Assembly (NCBI GenBank): GCA_016209015.1
Contig: JACQWY010000026.1
Coordinates: 1 to 64,000 of the forward strand
Direction of reading: 5' to 3'
Length of the DNA: 64,000 nt
Source: Gammaproteobacteria bacterium
GTDB taxonomy: Bacteria > Pseudomonadota > Gammaproteobacteria > Ga0077536
Shown: positions 32,190 to 40,715 of the stretch, in pieces
Layout: each line of letters begins with the position of its first letter
How positions within the stretch are numbered: the stretch's first letter is position 1
Position numbers and translations under genes: made by a program
The notes under the pieces: model-generated
What the model was told of the DNA's origin: nothing
What the model saw: only the letters and a program-made list of their open reading frames with translations
Databases searched by the model: none

Positions 32190-33140
32190 ATGAGCGCAGG
32201 CGCGAGACTTCCCGGAACTCCCGATCCCATGCACCGCTGGCCGGGCGCGCTCGGCGTGACGATCGCCGGCGACAGTTGGGGCGACCCGCGCGGCCCGCTT
32301 ATCCTCCTGCAGCACGGCGGCGGCCAGACGCGCCACGCCTGGAAGACCGTCGGCGAGACGCTCGGCAGCGCCGGCTATCACGCCGTCGCGTTCGACGCGC
32401 GCGGTCACGGCGATTCCGACTGGGCGCCGGACGGCACGTACGGCCAGGACATCATGGTCGAGGACCTGCGCTGCGTGATCGAAGCCCTCGGCGGCCGGCG
32501 GCCCGTGCTCGTCGGCGCGTCCATGGGCGGCGGCACGAGCCTCGTCGCGATCGGCGAGGATCGCGTGGATGCGACCGCGCTCGTCCTCGTCGACATCGCG
32601 CCGCGCATCGAATCCGCGGGCGTCAATCACATCATCTCGTTCATGGCGCAGAAGCCCGAGGGCTTCGCGTCGCTGGAGGAAGTCGCGGCGACGATCGCGG
32701 CCTATCAGCCGCATCGCAAACCGCCGAAGGATCTCGCCGGGCTCGCGAAGAACCTGCGCCTGACGGCGGATGGCACATACCGCTGGCACTGGGATCCGCG
32801 CTTCATGACGATCGGCCGCGACTTCTCGAAACGCATCGAGCGCCTGGAAGCCTGCTCGCGGAATCTGAACCTGCCGACGCTGCTCGTGCGCGGCGGACTC
32901 TCCGACGTGCTCAGCGAGGAGGGCGCGCAGTCGTTTCTCGAAGTCTGTCCGCACAGCGAGTACATGAACATCTCGGATGCCGGCCACATGGTCGCGGGCG
33001 ACCGCAACGACGTCTTCGGCAAGGCCGTGATCGATTTCCTGACGCGTACGGTGCCGGTCGGCGGCGAGCCCGTGCAGCCGCCGCACACGCCGCGGCCGCA
33101 TCACGAAGGGCCGCCCGGGGACGTCGTCGACATTCCTTGA
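32190..33140 (+). CDS. Alpha/beta hydrolase with complete catalytic triad
   Basis: A 316-residue alpha/beta hydrolase. The nucleophile elbow is VGAS111MGGG, the oxyanion segment LLQHGGGQTRHAW, the acid region RGGLSDVLSE and the catalytic histidine DAGHMVAGD. The profile is that of C-C or ester hydrolases of aromatic and lipid catabolism; the substrate is not assignable. The final 25 residues (PPHTPRPHHEGPPGDVVDIP) are a proline-rich tail. It ends immediately against the convergent EamA transporter gene (adjacent stop codons). Confidence 0.88.
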   Translation: MSAGARLPGTPDPMHRWPGALGVTIAGDSWGDPRGPLILLQHGGGQTRHAWKTVGETLGSAGYHAVAFDARGHGDSDWAPDGTYGQDIMVEDLRCVIEALGGRRPVLVGASMGGGTSLVAIGEDRVDATALVLVDIAPRIESAGVNHIISFMAQKPEGFASLEEVAATIAAYQPHRKPPKDLAGLAKNLRLTADGTYRWHWDPRFMTIGRDFSKRIERLEACSRNLNLPTLLVRGGLSDVLSEEGAQSFLEVCPHSEYMNISDAGHMVAGDRNDVFGKAVIDFLTRTVPVGGEPVQPPHTPRPHHEGPPGDVVDIP

Positions 33141-34064
33141 TCAGCGCGCAGTCTGCCGCAGGAACTGTCTGCGCAGGAACAGATTGTTCGCGACGAGCGC
33201 CGCGACGACCATCGACGCGCCGGCGATCTCCACGGCCTCGAAGCGATACCCCTGCCAGGTGCGGTAGCCGAACGTCATCACCGGCATGAAGTTGATGAGC
33301 AGCGTCGAGTTCAGCGCGCCGATGTTCCGCGTGCCGTAGTTCCAGGCGAGCATGGAGAGCAGCACGCCGAACACGGTGAGATAGGCGAGCTGCCAGACGA
33401 TGCCGCTGAGCGCGGCGGGCGCCGGCGGATGCAGCACGCCCGCGACGACGAGCGTCTCCGTCACGACGAGACACGCGACGGCTCCCGGGATCATCGTCAG
33501 CACCGTGATGCGCCACGTCGACCAGCCGGCGAGCCGCTCCGTGCCCATGGTGTAGAACACCCAGCACAGCGCCCCCGAGAGCACGATGAACGCGCCGAAG
33601 ATCTCCTTCGCCGTGTGCACGGTCTGCAAATCCCCTTTCGTCACCACGAGCACGACGCCGGAGAACGCGAGCGCGATGGCGCCGAGCGTGAACGTGGCGG
33701 GACGGCGGCCGTGCAGTACCCATTGGGCGATGGCCGCGAACGAGGGCTGGAGCGAGACGATGACGACCGCGTATTCCGCGCGCGACATCGACATGCCGAG
33801 GAAGACGAGCATCGGCGAGGCGCACATGCCGGTGACGCCGAGCACGCACGCGGGCACGAGCTTCGGCCCGTAGGACAGCGCGGCGAAGCCTTCGAGCTTC
33901 ACGAGCAGCGGCGCGAGGCAGAGCGTCGCGACGCAGTAGCGGAGCACCGTCACGTGAAAGGGATCGACGATCCCGAACACGTCTTTCGCGATCGGCAGTT
34001 GCAGACCCCAGAACGTCACGGCGGCGAAGGCCGCGACGAGGCCCGTGGCGAAGGACTGCTTCAT
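33141..34064 (-). CDS. EamA/DMT-superfamily transporter
   Basis: A 307-residue inner-membrane protein with about ten hydrophobic helices in two homologous EamA halves (ATGLVAAFAAVTFWGLQLPIAKDVF...; GAFIVLSGALCWVFYTMGTERL...). These drug/metabolite transporters export or import small metabolites. The start at 34064 is set at the ATG beginning the first helix (MKQSFATGLVAAF). It ends in a short basic tail (NNLFLRRQFLRQTAR). Substrate not predictable; it is transcribed alone. Confidence 0.88.
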   Translation of the reverse strand: MKQSFATGLVAAFAAVTFWGLQLPIAKDVFGIVDPFHVTVLRYCVATLCLAPLLVKLEGFAALSYGPKLVPACVLGVTGMCASPMLVFLGMSMSRAEYAVVIVSLQPSFAAIAQWVLHGRRPATFTLGAIALAFSGVVLVVTKGDLQTVHTAKEIFGAFIVLSGALCWVFYTMGTERLAGWSTWRITVLTMIPGAVACLVVTETLVVAGVLHPPAPAALSGIVWQLAYLTVFGVLLSMLAWNYGTRNIGALNSTLLINFMPVMTFGYRTWQGYRFEAVEIAGASMVVAALVANNLFLRRQFLRQTAR

Positions 34065-34245
34065 GGGCGCACCGCGCGCGGCGCGGCGATCGCGGCGCAC
34101 AGCGCTGCGCCGCCGGACGCGTCGTCGTGAGAAATCATGCGAGTTCCAGACAGTGACGGCCCGCGCAGAGGCGGGTCGCCGGGTGATTCGGATCCGGCGC
34201 GAGACCGGACCCGGCCAGTCTACACGTTCGCGGGCGGGCGCGCGG

Positions 34246-34650
34246 TCAGACGATCTTCTTGCCGTAGGCGGCGGTCTCGACGAGCGCGGTGTCGAGGTAT
34301 TCGACGACCTCGGTGATCTTGCCGTCGGCGACGCTGAAGACGAACGCGTAATCGTTGTCGTAGGGCAGGTCGTGCACGGTGGTCGCCGTGCCGTGCGCGA
34401 GCGCGACGATGCGGTCGCCCTCGCCGATGATCTCGTCGACGACGAGCGTGATGTGGCCCTTGATCTGTTTGCTCCACGGCGCGAAGAAATCGTCGACGAT
34501 CGACTTCAGGCCGCGGAACGTGCCGGACACCGGCGTCGTGCCCTTGAGATCGTAGACGACGTCCGGCGCGAACAGCGCGAAGGCCGCCGGCGCATCGCCG
34601 CGGGCGATGCAGTCGAACCACTGTTGGACGATTTGACGCGAGCTCGGCAT
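34246..34650 (-). CDS. SnoaL-like / NTF2-fold protein
   Basis: A 134-residue protein of the SnoaL/ketosteroid-isomerase-like cone fold. It opens VQQWFDCIARGDAPAAFALFAPDVVYDLKGTTPVSGTFRGLKSIVDDFFAPWSK and has the late strands DNDYAFVFSVADGKITEVVEYLDTAL, both standard. Members are isomerases, cyclases or ligand-binding proteins. A GGAG site stands before the ATG at 34650. No tight operon partner; a role with the neighbouring catabolic enzymes is only guesswork. Confidence 0.85.
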   Translation of the reverse strand: MPSSRQIVQQWFDCIARGDAPAAFALFAPDVVYDLKGTTPVSGTFRGLKSIVDDFFAPWSKQIKGHITLVVDEIIGEGDRIVALAHGTATTVHDLPYDNDYAFVFSVADGKITEVVEYLDTALVETAAYGKKIV

Positions 34651-34954
34651 GGCGGCACTCCTCATCTCGTTCGGGGATTGAAGGTCGGAGCGCACCTTAA
34701 CCCGGCGCGTCCGGCGTGTCATCGACGCTCCGCAGCACGACGCTTCGTGCAGACAATTCTTGCGCGGTCTGCGGAAGCTGCGGCCGCGCGGCGGCGACAG
34801 TCGCGAGCCATTCCCAACGCGCACCGCCCCCGCGGGCGTCGTCGTCGATTCAAATCCCGGTATTCCCTGCGGTTAGCTGCGACGCCCCGGCCGTGAGCAC
34901 GACGCTGGCCCTCGAATTGCACTCCAGGCCGCGATGTCTCACGGAGCCGCGACG
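34651..34954. other. Intergenic region, about 300 bases, no gene seen
   Basis: It separates the divergent SnoaL-like gene and the TlpA operon. Short frames here have no recognisable content, and a GATTCAAATCCCGG string near 34849 is not part of a tRNA. It presumably carries both promoters; no clear sigma-70 match was found. Confidence 0.5.
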
Positions 34955-35410
34955 ATGATCCGATCCTTCGCCCTCACCCTGCTGCTCGCCCTCGGCATCG
35001 GCAATGCCCATGCCGGCGAATTCGAACTGCACGAGTTCCGCGGCCGCGTCCTGCTCGTCGACTTCTGGGCCTCGTGGTGCACGTCGTGCCGCCAGGAGTT
35101 CGCGTGGTTGAACGAGATGCACGAGGCGTTCGCGCGTCGCGGCCTCACCGTCGTCGGCATCAACGTCGACGAGGATCACCGGCTCGCGGAGGAATTCCTG
35201 CGCGAGCACGGCGCCCGCTTCGAGGTGGTCTACGACCCGGGCGGTGCGATCGCGAATGCGTTCAAGGTCCAGGGCATGCCGACCACGGTCTTCGTCGATC
35301 GCGACGGCCATCTCCGTTATCAGCACGTCGGCTTCCAGGCCGCGAACAAGGAGCAATATGAAGCACAACTCCGCGAACTGCTCGACGAGAAGGGCATCCT
35401 GCCGCTGTGA
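34955..35410 (+). CDS. TlpA-like periplasmic thioredoxin
   Basis: A 151-residue protein with a cleavable signal (MIRSFALTLLLALGIGNAHA). The thioredoxin fold has the active site W41-C42-T-S-C45, and the cis-proline is in VQGMPTTVFVDRDG. It should act in the periplasm as a thiol-disulfide reductant. The ATG at 34955, preceded by GGAG, is chosen over one seven codons upstream because it gives a proper signal peptide. The reading frame of the next gene (DUF4266) begins inside its 3' end, and it heads the operon with DUF4266, DUF3570 and ApbE. Confidence 0.9.
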   Translation: MIRSFALTLLLALGIGNAHAGEFELHEFRGRVLLVDFWASWCTSCRQEFAWLNEMHEAFARRGLTVVGINVDEDHRLAEEFLREHGARFEVVYDPGGAIANAFKVQGMPTTVFVDRDGHLRYQHVGFQAANKEQYEAQLRELLDEKGILPL

Positions 35411-35630
35411 GCGCCGCGCCGGCGCCGCGCTCGGCGCCGCGATCCTGCTCGCGCTCGGCGGCTGCTCGTCGATCGGCGCGAAACCCTGGGAACGCGATCT
35501 GATGGCGCAGAAGGTCATGCAGCTCGACGCCTATCCGCTCGAGAGCGCGATGGACCAGCACATCTACTTCAGCAAGGAAGGCTCGAGCGGCGGCCGCACC
35601 TACGCCGGCGGAGGTTGCGGATGCAATTGA
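35358..35630 (+). CDS. DUF4266 small lipoprotein
   Basis: A 90-residue protein. After an unusual basic, cysteine-containing start (MKHNSANCSTRRASCRCERR) comes a hydrophobic helix and a lipobox (ILLALGG-C), then the DUF4266 core KPWERDLMAQKVMQLDAYPLESAMDQHIYFSKEGSSGG and a Gly/Cys tail (GGRTYAGGGCGCN). The only in-frame ATG lies inside the TlpA gene (AAGGAG four bases upstream), so it overlaps TlpA by 53 bases and DUF3570 by 10 bases. Members are lipoproteins of ApbE-linked loci; the role of the Gly/Cys tail is unknown. Confidence 0.8.
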   Translation: MKHNSANCSTRRASCRCERRAGAALGAAILLALGGCSSIGAKPWERDLMAQKVMQLDAYPLESAMDQHIYFSKEGSSGGRTYAGGGCGCN

Positions 35631-36976
35631 CGAGACTGAACCGCGGCGTACAGCCCGCGCTCGCGGCCGCGACGGCGAGCCTGCTCGCGAACTGCGGCGC
35701 GCACGCCGAGGACGAAGCCGAGAATGCGTTCGTCGATTCGGGACTCCTGTTCTACCAGGAATCGGATCGCGTGCGCGCGATCGAGCCGAACCTGAACTTC
35801 AACTACGACTTCGGCGGCGGCGAACTGCTGAGCCTCGGCTTCGTCGCGGATTCCGTGACCGGCGCGACGCCGCTCGGTGCGGTCGCCGCGCCCGTGAAGC
35901 AGACGTTCATCCGCCCGATCTCCGTCAAGAGCAACAGCTCGACGCAGACCGTGACCTCGGCATCCGGCGGCGCGACGGTCGTGACGATTCCGCCGCCGCC
36001 CGGCTCGCCCGCGGCCACGATCGTCGCGGCGAGCACGACGGTCGGCGCGAACAGGCTGCCGCTCGATCAGGGCTTCAACGACACACGCTACGCCGGCACG
36101 CTCGGCTGGGTCGAGCCGATCACGCCCGATTTGAAACTGAGCCTCGGCGGCGCGTATTCGTCCGAGCAGGATTACCGCTCGCTGAGCGGCAACCTCGGCC
36201 TCGCGCAGGACTTCAATGCGCACAACACCACCGTCTCGCTCGGCGTGAACTACGAGAACGATCGCTCTTCGCCCATCGGCGGCACGCCGACGCCGTTCGC
36301 GTCCATGAGCGGAAGCTGGAAGAACGGCAACCGCTCGAAGGACGAGATCAACGCGCTCGTCGGCCTCACGCAGGTGATGAGCCGGCGCTGGCTGACGTCG
36401 TTCAATTACTCCTATGCCTGGTCGAACGGCTACCAGACCGATCCCTACAAGCTCGTCTCGGTCGTCGACGGCACGACCGGGCTGCCGGGCGATTACCTCT
36501 ACGAGAACCGGCCGGACAAGCGCCGGAAGCAGAGCGTGTTCTGGGAGAACCGCATCCATCTGCCGAGCGACGTCGTCGACGTCTCGATGCGCTATTACTG
36601 GGACGACTGGAGCCTGCGCTCGTTCACGATCGAGGGCCGCTATCGCTTCGTCTTCGATGGTTACTACGCCGAACCGCTCGTGCGCTGGTACCGCCAGGAG
36701 GCGGCGAGCTTCTTCCGCTACTACCTCGTGCAATCGCAGGCGCTGCCGCAATACGCCTCGGCGGACACGCGCCTCGGCAACTTCGACGCGACGACGGCGG
36801 GCGTGAAGTTCGGCCTGCAGCTCGACAAGTCCAGCGAGCTCAACCTGCGCGTCGCCTACTACCTGCAGCAGGGCGACAATCATCCCGCGGGCGCCGTCGG
36901 CCAGTTGAAGAACCAGAACCTGTTCCCGGATCTCGATGCGGTCTCGGTCGTCGTCGGCTATTCGTTCGCCTTCTGA
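35621..36976 (+). CDS. DUF3570 outer-membrane beta-barrel protein
   Basis: A 451-residue exported protein. A signal peptide of about 31 residues ends ANCGAHA. The family core starts EDEAENAFVDSGLLFYQESDRVRAIEPNLNFNYDFGGGELLSLGFVADSVTGATP and continues as alternating amphipathic strands ending in a C-terminal aromatic (VVVGYSFAF), typical of outer-membrane barrels. GGAGG lies seven bases before the ATG at 35621. It sits between DUF4266 and ApbE; families in this arrangement are reported in extracytoplasmic flavin/redox loci. What passes through or is held by the barrel is unknown. Confidence 0.88.
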   Translation: MQLTRLNRGVQPALAAATASLLANCGAHAEDEAENAFVDSGLLFYQESDRVRAIEPNLNFNYDFGGGELLSLGFVADSVTGATPLGAVAAPVKQTFIRPISVKSNSSTQTVTSASGGATVVTIPPPPGSPAATIVAASTTVGANRLPLDQGFNDTRYAGTLGWVEPITPDLKLSLGGAYSSEQDYRSLSGNLGLAQDFNAHNTTVSLGVNYENDRSSPIGGTPTPFASMSGSWKNGNRSKDEINALVGLTQVMSRRWLTSFNYSYAWSNGYQTDPYKLVSVVDGTTGLPGDYLYENRPDKRRKQSVFWENRIHLPSDVVDVSMRYYWDDWSLRSFTIEGRYRFVFDGYYAEPLVRWYRQEAASFFRYYLVQSQALPQYASADTRLGNFDATTAGVKFGLQLDKSSELNLRVAYYLQQGDNHPAGAVGQLKNQNLFPDLDAVSVVVGYSFAF

Positions 36977-36989
36977 GCCGGGCGCCGGC

Positions 36990-37838
36990 GTGCGCCGGCG
37001 CTTCACGGCGATGGCGAGCCCGTGCGAAGTGCTCGTCGACACCGACGACCGCGCGCACGGGCTCGCCATCGCCGCGATCGCGGAAGCCGAAGCGCGGCGC
37101 GTCGAAACGAAATTCACCCGCTACGCGAACAGTCCGCTGAGCCGCCTCAACGCCGCCGCCGGCACGGCCGTCACGGTCGACACGGAGATGGCGGAGCTGC
37201 TCGACTTCGCCGCGTGCTGCCACGCGCTCAGCGACGGCCGCTTCGACGTGACCTCGGGTGTGCTGCGCCGGGCCTGGCGCTTCGACGGCTCGGACCGCAT
37301 CGCCGATCCGCTGCTCATCGCCGCACTGCTGCCGCTCGTCGGCTGGGAGAAGCTCACCTGGCGCCGTCCCGTGCTGACGCTGCGGCCCGGCATGGAGCTC
37401 GACTTCGGCGGCATCGGCAAGGAATACGCCGTCGACCGCGCGCTCGTCCTCGCGGCCCGGGCCGCGGGCGCCCCGCTGCTCGTGAACCTCGGCGGCGATC
37501 TGCGCGCGTCCGGCCCGCGCGCCGGCGGCACGCCCTGGCAGGTCGCGATCGCGGACGTCGACGACACGGCGGCGCGGGCCGGCCGCCTCGCCCTCGCCTG
37601 CGGCGCACTCGCGACGAGCGGGGACGCGCATCGCTACGTCGAACGCGGTGGGCGGCGCTACGGTCACCTTCTCGATCCGCGCACGGGCTGGCCGATCGAT
37701 TGCGCGCCACGGGCGGTGACGGTCGCCGCGGCGAGCTGTCTCGAAGCGGGACTGCTGGCGAAGCTCGCGCTGCTCGCCGGCGCGGACGCGGAGCGCTTTC
37801 TTGCTGCGGAGGGGTTGCGGGCCTGGTGCCTGCGCTGA
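36990..37838 (+). CDS. apbE: FAD:protein FMN transferase
   Basis: A 282-residue ApbE-family protein. Recognisable stretches are RRRFTAMASPCEVLVDT at the start, LDFGGIGKEYAVDRAL, LLVNLGGDLRASG, the metal/FAD region ALATSGDAHRYV and GHLLDPRTGWPI. It attaches FMN to a Ser/Thr of target proteins outside the cytoplasm. A GTG at 36990 fits the family N-terminus best. No lipobox or signal is visible at this start, which is unusual for a periplasmic enzyme, so the location is open. No target with the usual D-(A/G)-x-T-(S/T)-A-T motif was noticed in this operon. Confidence 0.87.
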   Translation: MRRRFTAMASPCEVLVDTDDRAHGLAIAAIAEAEARRVETKFTRYANSPLSRLNAAAGTAVTVDTEMAELLDFAACCHALSDGRFDVTSGVLRRAWRFDGSDRIADPLLIAALLPLVGWEKLTWRRPVLTLRPGMELDFGGIGKEYAVDRALVLAARAAGAPLLVNLGGDLRASGPRAGGTPWQVAIADVDDTAARAGRLALACGALATSGDAHRYVERGGRRYGHLLDPRTGWPIDCAPRAVTVAAASCLEAGLLAKLALLAGADAERFLAAEGLRAWCLR

Positions 37839-37851
37839 AGGGATGCCGCGC

Positions 37852-38757
37852 TCAGCGCGCGGCCGCGTGCAGCGCCTGGCGCGGCGGCGCCGGCAGCGGC
37901 GCGCCGGGCAGATGGGTCTCGATGCAGGTGCGCATCGTGGCGTCGTGGAGATCGAGCACGGGACGGATCGTGCCGTGCGGATCGCGCTGACAGCCGCCCG
38001 CGAGATTCCAGGCGATCGGCTTGCCGAGCGCGAGCGCGGTCTGGAAGACGAGGCGATCGCGCTCGACGATCTCCTCCGTCGTGAGCCAGCCGCCCGCCGC
38101 GTCGTCGACGTGGACGTTCACGCCCGCCTGGTAGATCAGCAGATCGCAGTCGGCCATCGACCGCACGAGATCCGGCACGCGGCGCAGGAACTCGCCGGCC
38201 TGATCGCGCCGTGCGTATTCGAAGCCGGCACTGTAATGCGCGATGCGATCCCCGAGGCCGGCATGCATCAGCACGTCGCACGTGCCGTCCGCGCGTTCGA
38301 GATCGAAATCGAGGATGCCGACGCGCGAGGCGAGGCCGGCACGGCGCACGACCTCGGCCGCGATCACGACGCCGTTGAACGTACAGTTGCAGCGCCCGCC
38401 GGCATAGCCCGCGCGATTGAAGCCCGAACAGGGCGCGACGGCGACCCCGCCGTTGAGCGCGGCGTAGCGGGCGGCGCCGATCATCGCGCCGACCGTGAAG
38501 AGCACGGATTTCGAGATCTGGAAGCAGTGCGTGCCGAAGCCGTTCTCGACGCGGCTGCTCAGGATGCCGTCGACGTATTCCGGATCGTGCGCGAGGCAGA
38601 GCTCGGCGCGCGTCGCGGCCGCGGGATCGAGCAGCTCGATCGGCGCGCGCATCGCCTGCCACGACCGCAGGACGAGGCCGGGCTTCGCGGCGCTGGGCGA
38701 GCCGCCCTGTTGTTCGGCGACCATGCGCTGGGTGAAGAAGACGGGGATTCTGTACAC
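37852..38757 (-). CDS. Histone-deacetylase-fold protein, catalytic residues substituted
   Basis: A 301-residue member of the arginase/deacetylase fold. The framework is well kept: VAPCSGFNRAGYAGGRCNCTFNGVVIAAE, VGILDFDLERADGTCDVL, DLLIYQAGVNVHVDDAAGGWLTTEEI and AWNLAGGCQRD. Catalytic positions are changed. The His-His pair of SGFHHAGY is N114-R115, the zinc-ligand His of DxDxH is E154, and the third zinc ligand (Asp of GAD) is N214; only D152 remains. The start is taken as GTG at 38757 (AAGGA upstream), matching the family beginning. It is convergent with apbE, 13 bases apart. It is unlikely to be a zinc deacetylase; a binding or new catalytic role is possible. Confidence 0.8.
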   Translation of the reverse strand: MYRIPVFFTQRMVAEQQGGSPSAAKPGLVLRSWQAMRAPIELLDPAAATRAELCLAHDPEYVDGILSSRVENGFGTHCFQISKSVLFTVGAMIGAARYAALNGGVAVAPCSGFNRAGYAGGRCNCTFNGVVIAAEVVRRAGLASRVGILDFDLERADGTCDVLMHAGLGDRIAHYSAGFEYARRDQAGEFLRRVPDLVRSMADCDLLIYQAGVNVHVDDAAGGWLTTEEIVERDRLVFQTALALGKPIAWNLAGGCQRDPHGTIRPVLDLHDATMRTCIETHLPGAPLPAPPRQALHAAAR

Positions 38758-39372
38758 GGGAAATCCTTGGTATGGCGGCGAAGTCCGGGACGACCGCGTG
38801 CGATTCTGGCGCCATCGCGGCTGGCGATCCACCACCCTCGGCTTCGCGAGGACGGCGCGCTCGGACGGACCGCCAGGGAAGGGCAATGCGGCACGTGTTG
38901 TCGTTCAAGGCGATGCCGCGCACGGCGCAGGCCGGGCCTGAGCTTCGTGCCGCAAGCCCGCGATTCGGTCATGGCATCGTCATATACGTTTCATCGGCGG
39001 TAAGGGATGCGCGGTGCCCGCAGGCACCGCGCGTGGCCAGAGCGGCCGGAGGGGCGAAAACCGGGCGCCGCCGTGGGGGGGAGTGGCAATGCTGCACCCG
39101 GTCGCAGCGACTGTGCCCTACGGCCGTGACCGCGCCATGGCGGGCGGGCGATCGTTTCGCGACAGCCGGCCGTTTTGCCCGACGACGCGGCGCTCCGCCG
39201 CCCCTCGAGGCTTGCACACTGTCGGGATTGAGGCACAATCCCTCCCTGGGCACCCACCTCGCATCGTCTACCCATGATGCCGCCCGGCGGGCCGGCGGAT
39301 TCCGGCCTGCGACCCCGCCGCGGACTCCGGTCCTGCGCACAAGAACATCGAGACGAACATAGGGAGGATCAG
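38758..39372. other. Intergenic region, about 615 bases, hairpin and promoter candidates
   Basis: Several overlapping open frames exist on both strands but none resembles a protein family, and codon use does not favour any of them. It includes a perfect 10-bp hairpin GCGCGGTGCC/GGCACCGCGC at 39009-39032 and a possible promoter with overlapping dyad at 39212-39242 for the second molybdenum hydroxylase operon. It may be the residue of a lost gene. Confidence 0.5.
39212..39242 (+). promoter_or_regulatory. Possible promoter with dyad over the -10 region
   Basis: TTGCAC at 39212-39217 and CACAAT at 39234-39239 are 16 bases apart. The dyad GGGATTG-AGGCA-CAATCCC (39224-39242) covers the -10 candidate. 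It lies about 130 bases upstream of the first gene of molybdenum hydroxylase operon 2. Confidence 0.35.
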
Positions 39373-40239
39373 GTGATCAACTTCGCCATACCAACATCCG
39401 TCGACGAGGCCGTGGGCCTGCTCGCACGGGCGAACGGCTCCGGCCGCGTGCTCGCGGGCGGTACGGATCTGCTCGTCCAACTCCGCGCCGGCCGCGTGTC
39501 GCCGGGGATCATCGTGGACATCAAGCGCATTCCGGACCTCAAGGCCGTGCGCCACGAAGCCGGCGGCCTGCGCGTCGGCGCCGCCGTCTCGGGCGCCGAG
39601 CTCGCCGAGCATGCGGAAGTGCAGAAGCACTGGCCGGGCGTGCTCGAAGCCGCGCGCCTCATCGGCTCGACCCAGGTCCAGGGCCGGGCGAGCCTCGGCG
39701 GCAACCTCTGCAATGCCTCGCCGGCCGCCGACAGCGTGCCGGCGCTGATCGCCGCGGGGGTCACCTGCACGATCGCCGGTCCGGACGGCCGCCGCGAAGT
39801 CGCGGTGGAAGACGTCGTGACCGGTCCGGGCAAGACTTCGCTCGCCGCGGGCGAGTTCGTGGTCGACTTCCTGCTGCCGGCGCGCGGTGCCCGCACGAGC
39901 GATGCCTACCAGCGCTTCATTCCGCGTACGGAAATGGACATCGCGGTCGTCGGCGCGGCGGTCTGTCTCGCGCTCGATGCGAACGGCACGGTGAGCGCCG
40001 CGCGCGTCGCGCTCGGCGCGGTCGCCCCGACGGTGCGGCTCGTACCCGCCGCGGGCGCCGCCCTCGTCGGCACGAAGCTCGAGGACGCTGCGCTGGCCAG
40101 GCTCGCCGCCGCGGCGAGCGCCGCCTGCGACCCCATCAACGACAAGCGCGGGACGATCGAATTCCGGACCCGCGTCGCGGGCGTGCTGGCGCGTCGCGTC
40201 GCCGTCCTGGCCTACGATCGCGCGAGGAGCAAAGCATGA
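39373..40239 (+). CDS. Molybdenum hydroxylase FAD-binding subunit, operon 2
   Basis: A 288-residue FAD subunit of the xanthine dehydrogenase family. Motifs: RVLAGGTDLLVQLRAG and 'GSTQVQGRASLGGNLCNASPAADSVPALIAAG' with the C-terminal domain 'MDIAVVGAAVCLALDANG'. A GTG start at 39373 with AGGGAGG directly upstream is preferred, as it places INFAIPTSVDEAVGLLA at the N-terminus as expected. It overlaps the next gene by four bases (ATGA). It belongs with the Fe-S and Mo subunits that follow and is only distantly like its operon 1 counterpart, so the two enzymes are different. Confidence 0.92.
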   Translation: MINFAIPTSVDEAVGLLARANGSGRVLAGGTDLLVQLRAGRVSPGIIVDIKRIPDLKAVRHEAGGLRVGAAVSGAELAEHAEVQKHWPGVLEAARLIGSTQVQGRASLGGNLCNASPAADSVPALIAAGVTCTIAGPDGRREVAVEDVVTGPGKTSLAAGEFVVDFLLPARGARTSDAYQRFIPRTEMDIAVVGAAVCLALDANGTVSAARVALGAVAPTVRLVPAAGAALVGTKLEDAALARLAAAASAACDPINDKRGTIEFRTRVAGVLARRVAVLAYDRARSKA

Positions 40240-40712
40240 GCAAGCATCACATCACCGCCACCGTGAACGGCGAGGCCGTCGAGTTCCTGTGCGAGACGCA
40301 GGCCACGCTGCTCGACGTGCTGCGTGACGAGCTCGGTCTCACCGGGGCGAAGGAAGGCTGCGGCTCCGGCGACTGCGGTGCGTGCAGCGTCATGCTGAAT
40401 GGCCGGCTCGTCTGCTCCTGCCTCGTCCTCGGCTGCGAGGTCGACGGGCACAGCATCGACACCATCGAAGGCGTCGCCGAAGGCGCCGTGCTGCATCCGC
40501 TGCAGCAGGTGTTCCTCGAAGAAGCCGCGCTCCAGTGCGGCATCTGCACCCCGGGCATCATCGTCGCAGCGAAGGCGCTGCTCGAGAAGAACACGGATCC
40601 CAGCGAGGAGGAGATCCGCTACTGGCTCGCCGGCAATCTCTGCCGCTGCACCGGCTACGACAAGATCATCCGCGCGGTCCAAAAGGCCGCCACAGTCATG
40701 CGCGAGGCTTGA
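40236..40712 (+). CDS. Molybdenum hydroxylase 2Fe-2S subunit, operon 2
   Basis: A 158-residue small subunit with both cluster sites: C-G-S-G-D-C-G-A-C with a later VCSC, and C-G-I-C-T-P-G with LCRCTGY. It starts inside the stop of the FAD subunit gene and ends three bases before the large subunit gene. Standard length and spacing; no odd features. Confidence 0.94.
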   Translation: MSKHHITATVNGEAVEFLCETQATLLDVLRDELGLTGAKEGCGSGDCGACSVMLNGRLVCSCLVLGCEVDGHSIDTIEGVAEGAVLHPLQQVFLEEAALQCGICTPGIIVAAKALLEKNTDPSEEEIRYWLAGNLCRCTGYDKIIRAVQKAATVMREA

Positions 40713-40715
40713 ACC

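Noticed and set aside
34840-34865. A tRNA T-loop-like string (GATTCAAATCCCGG)
   Set aside because: No acceptor stem, D-arm or anticodon arm can be folded around it.
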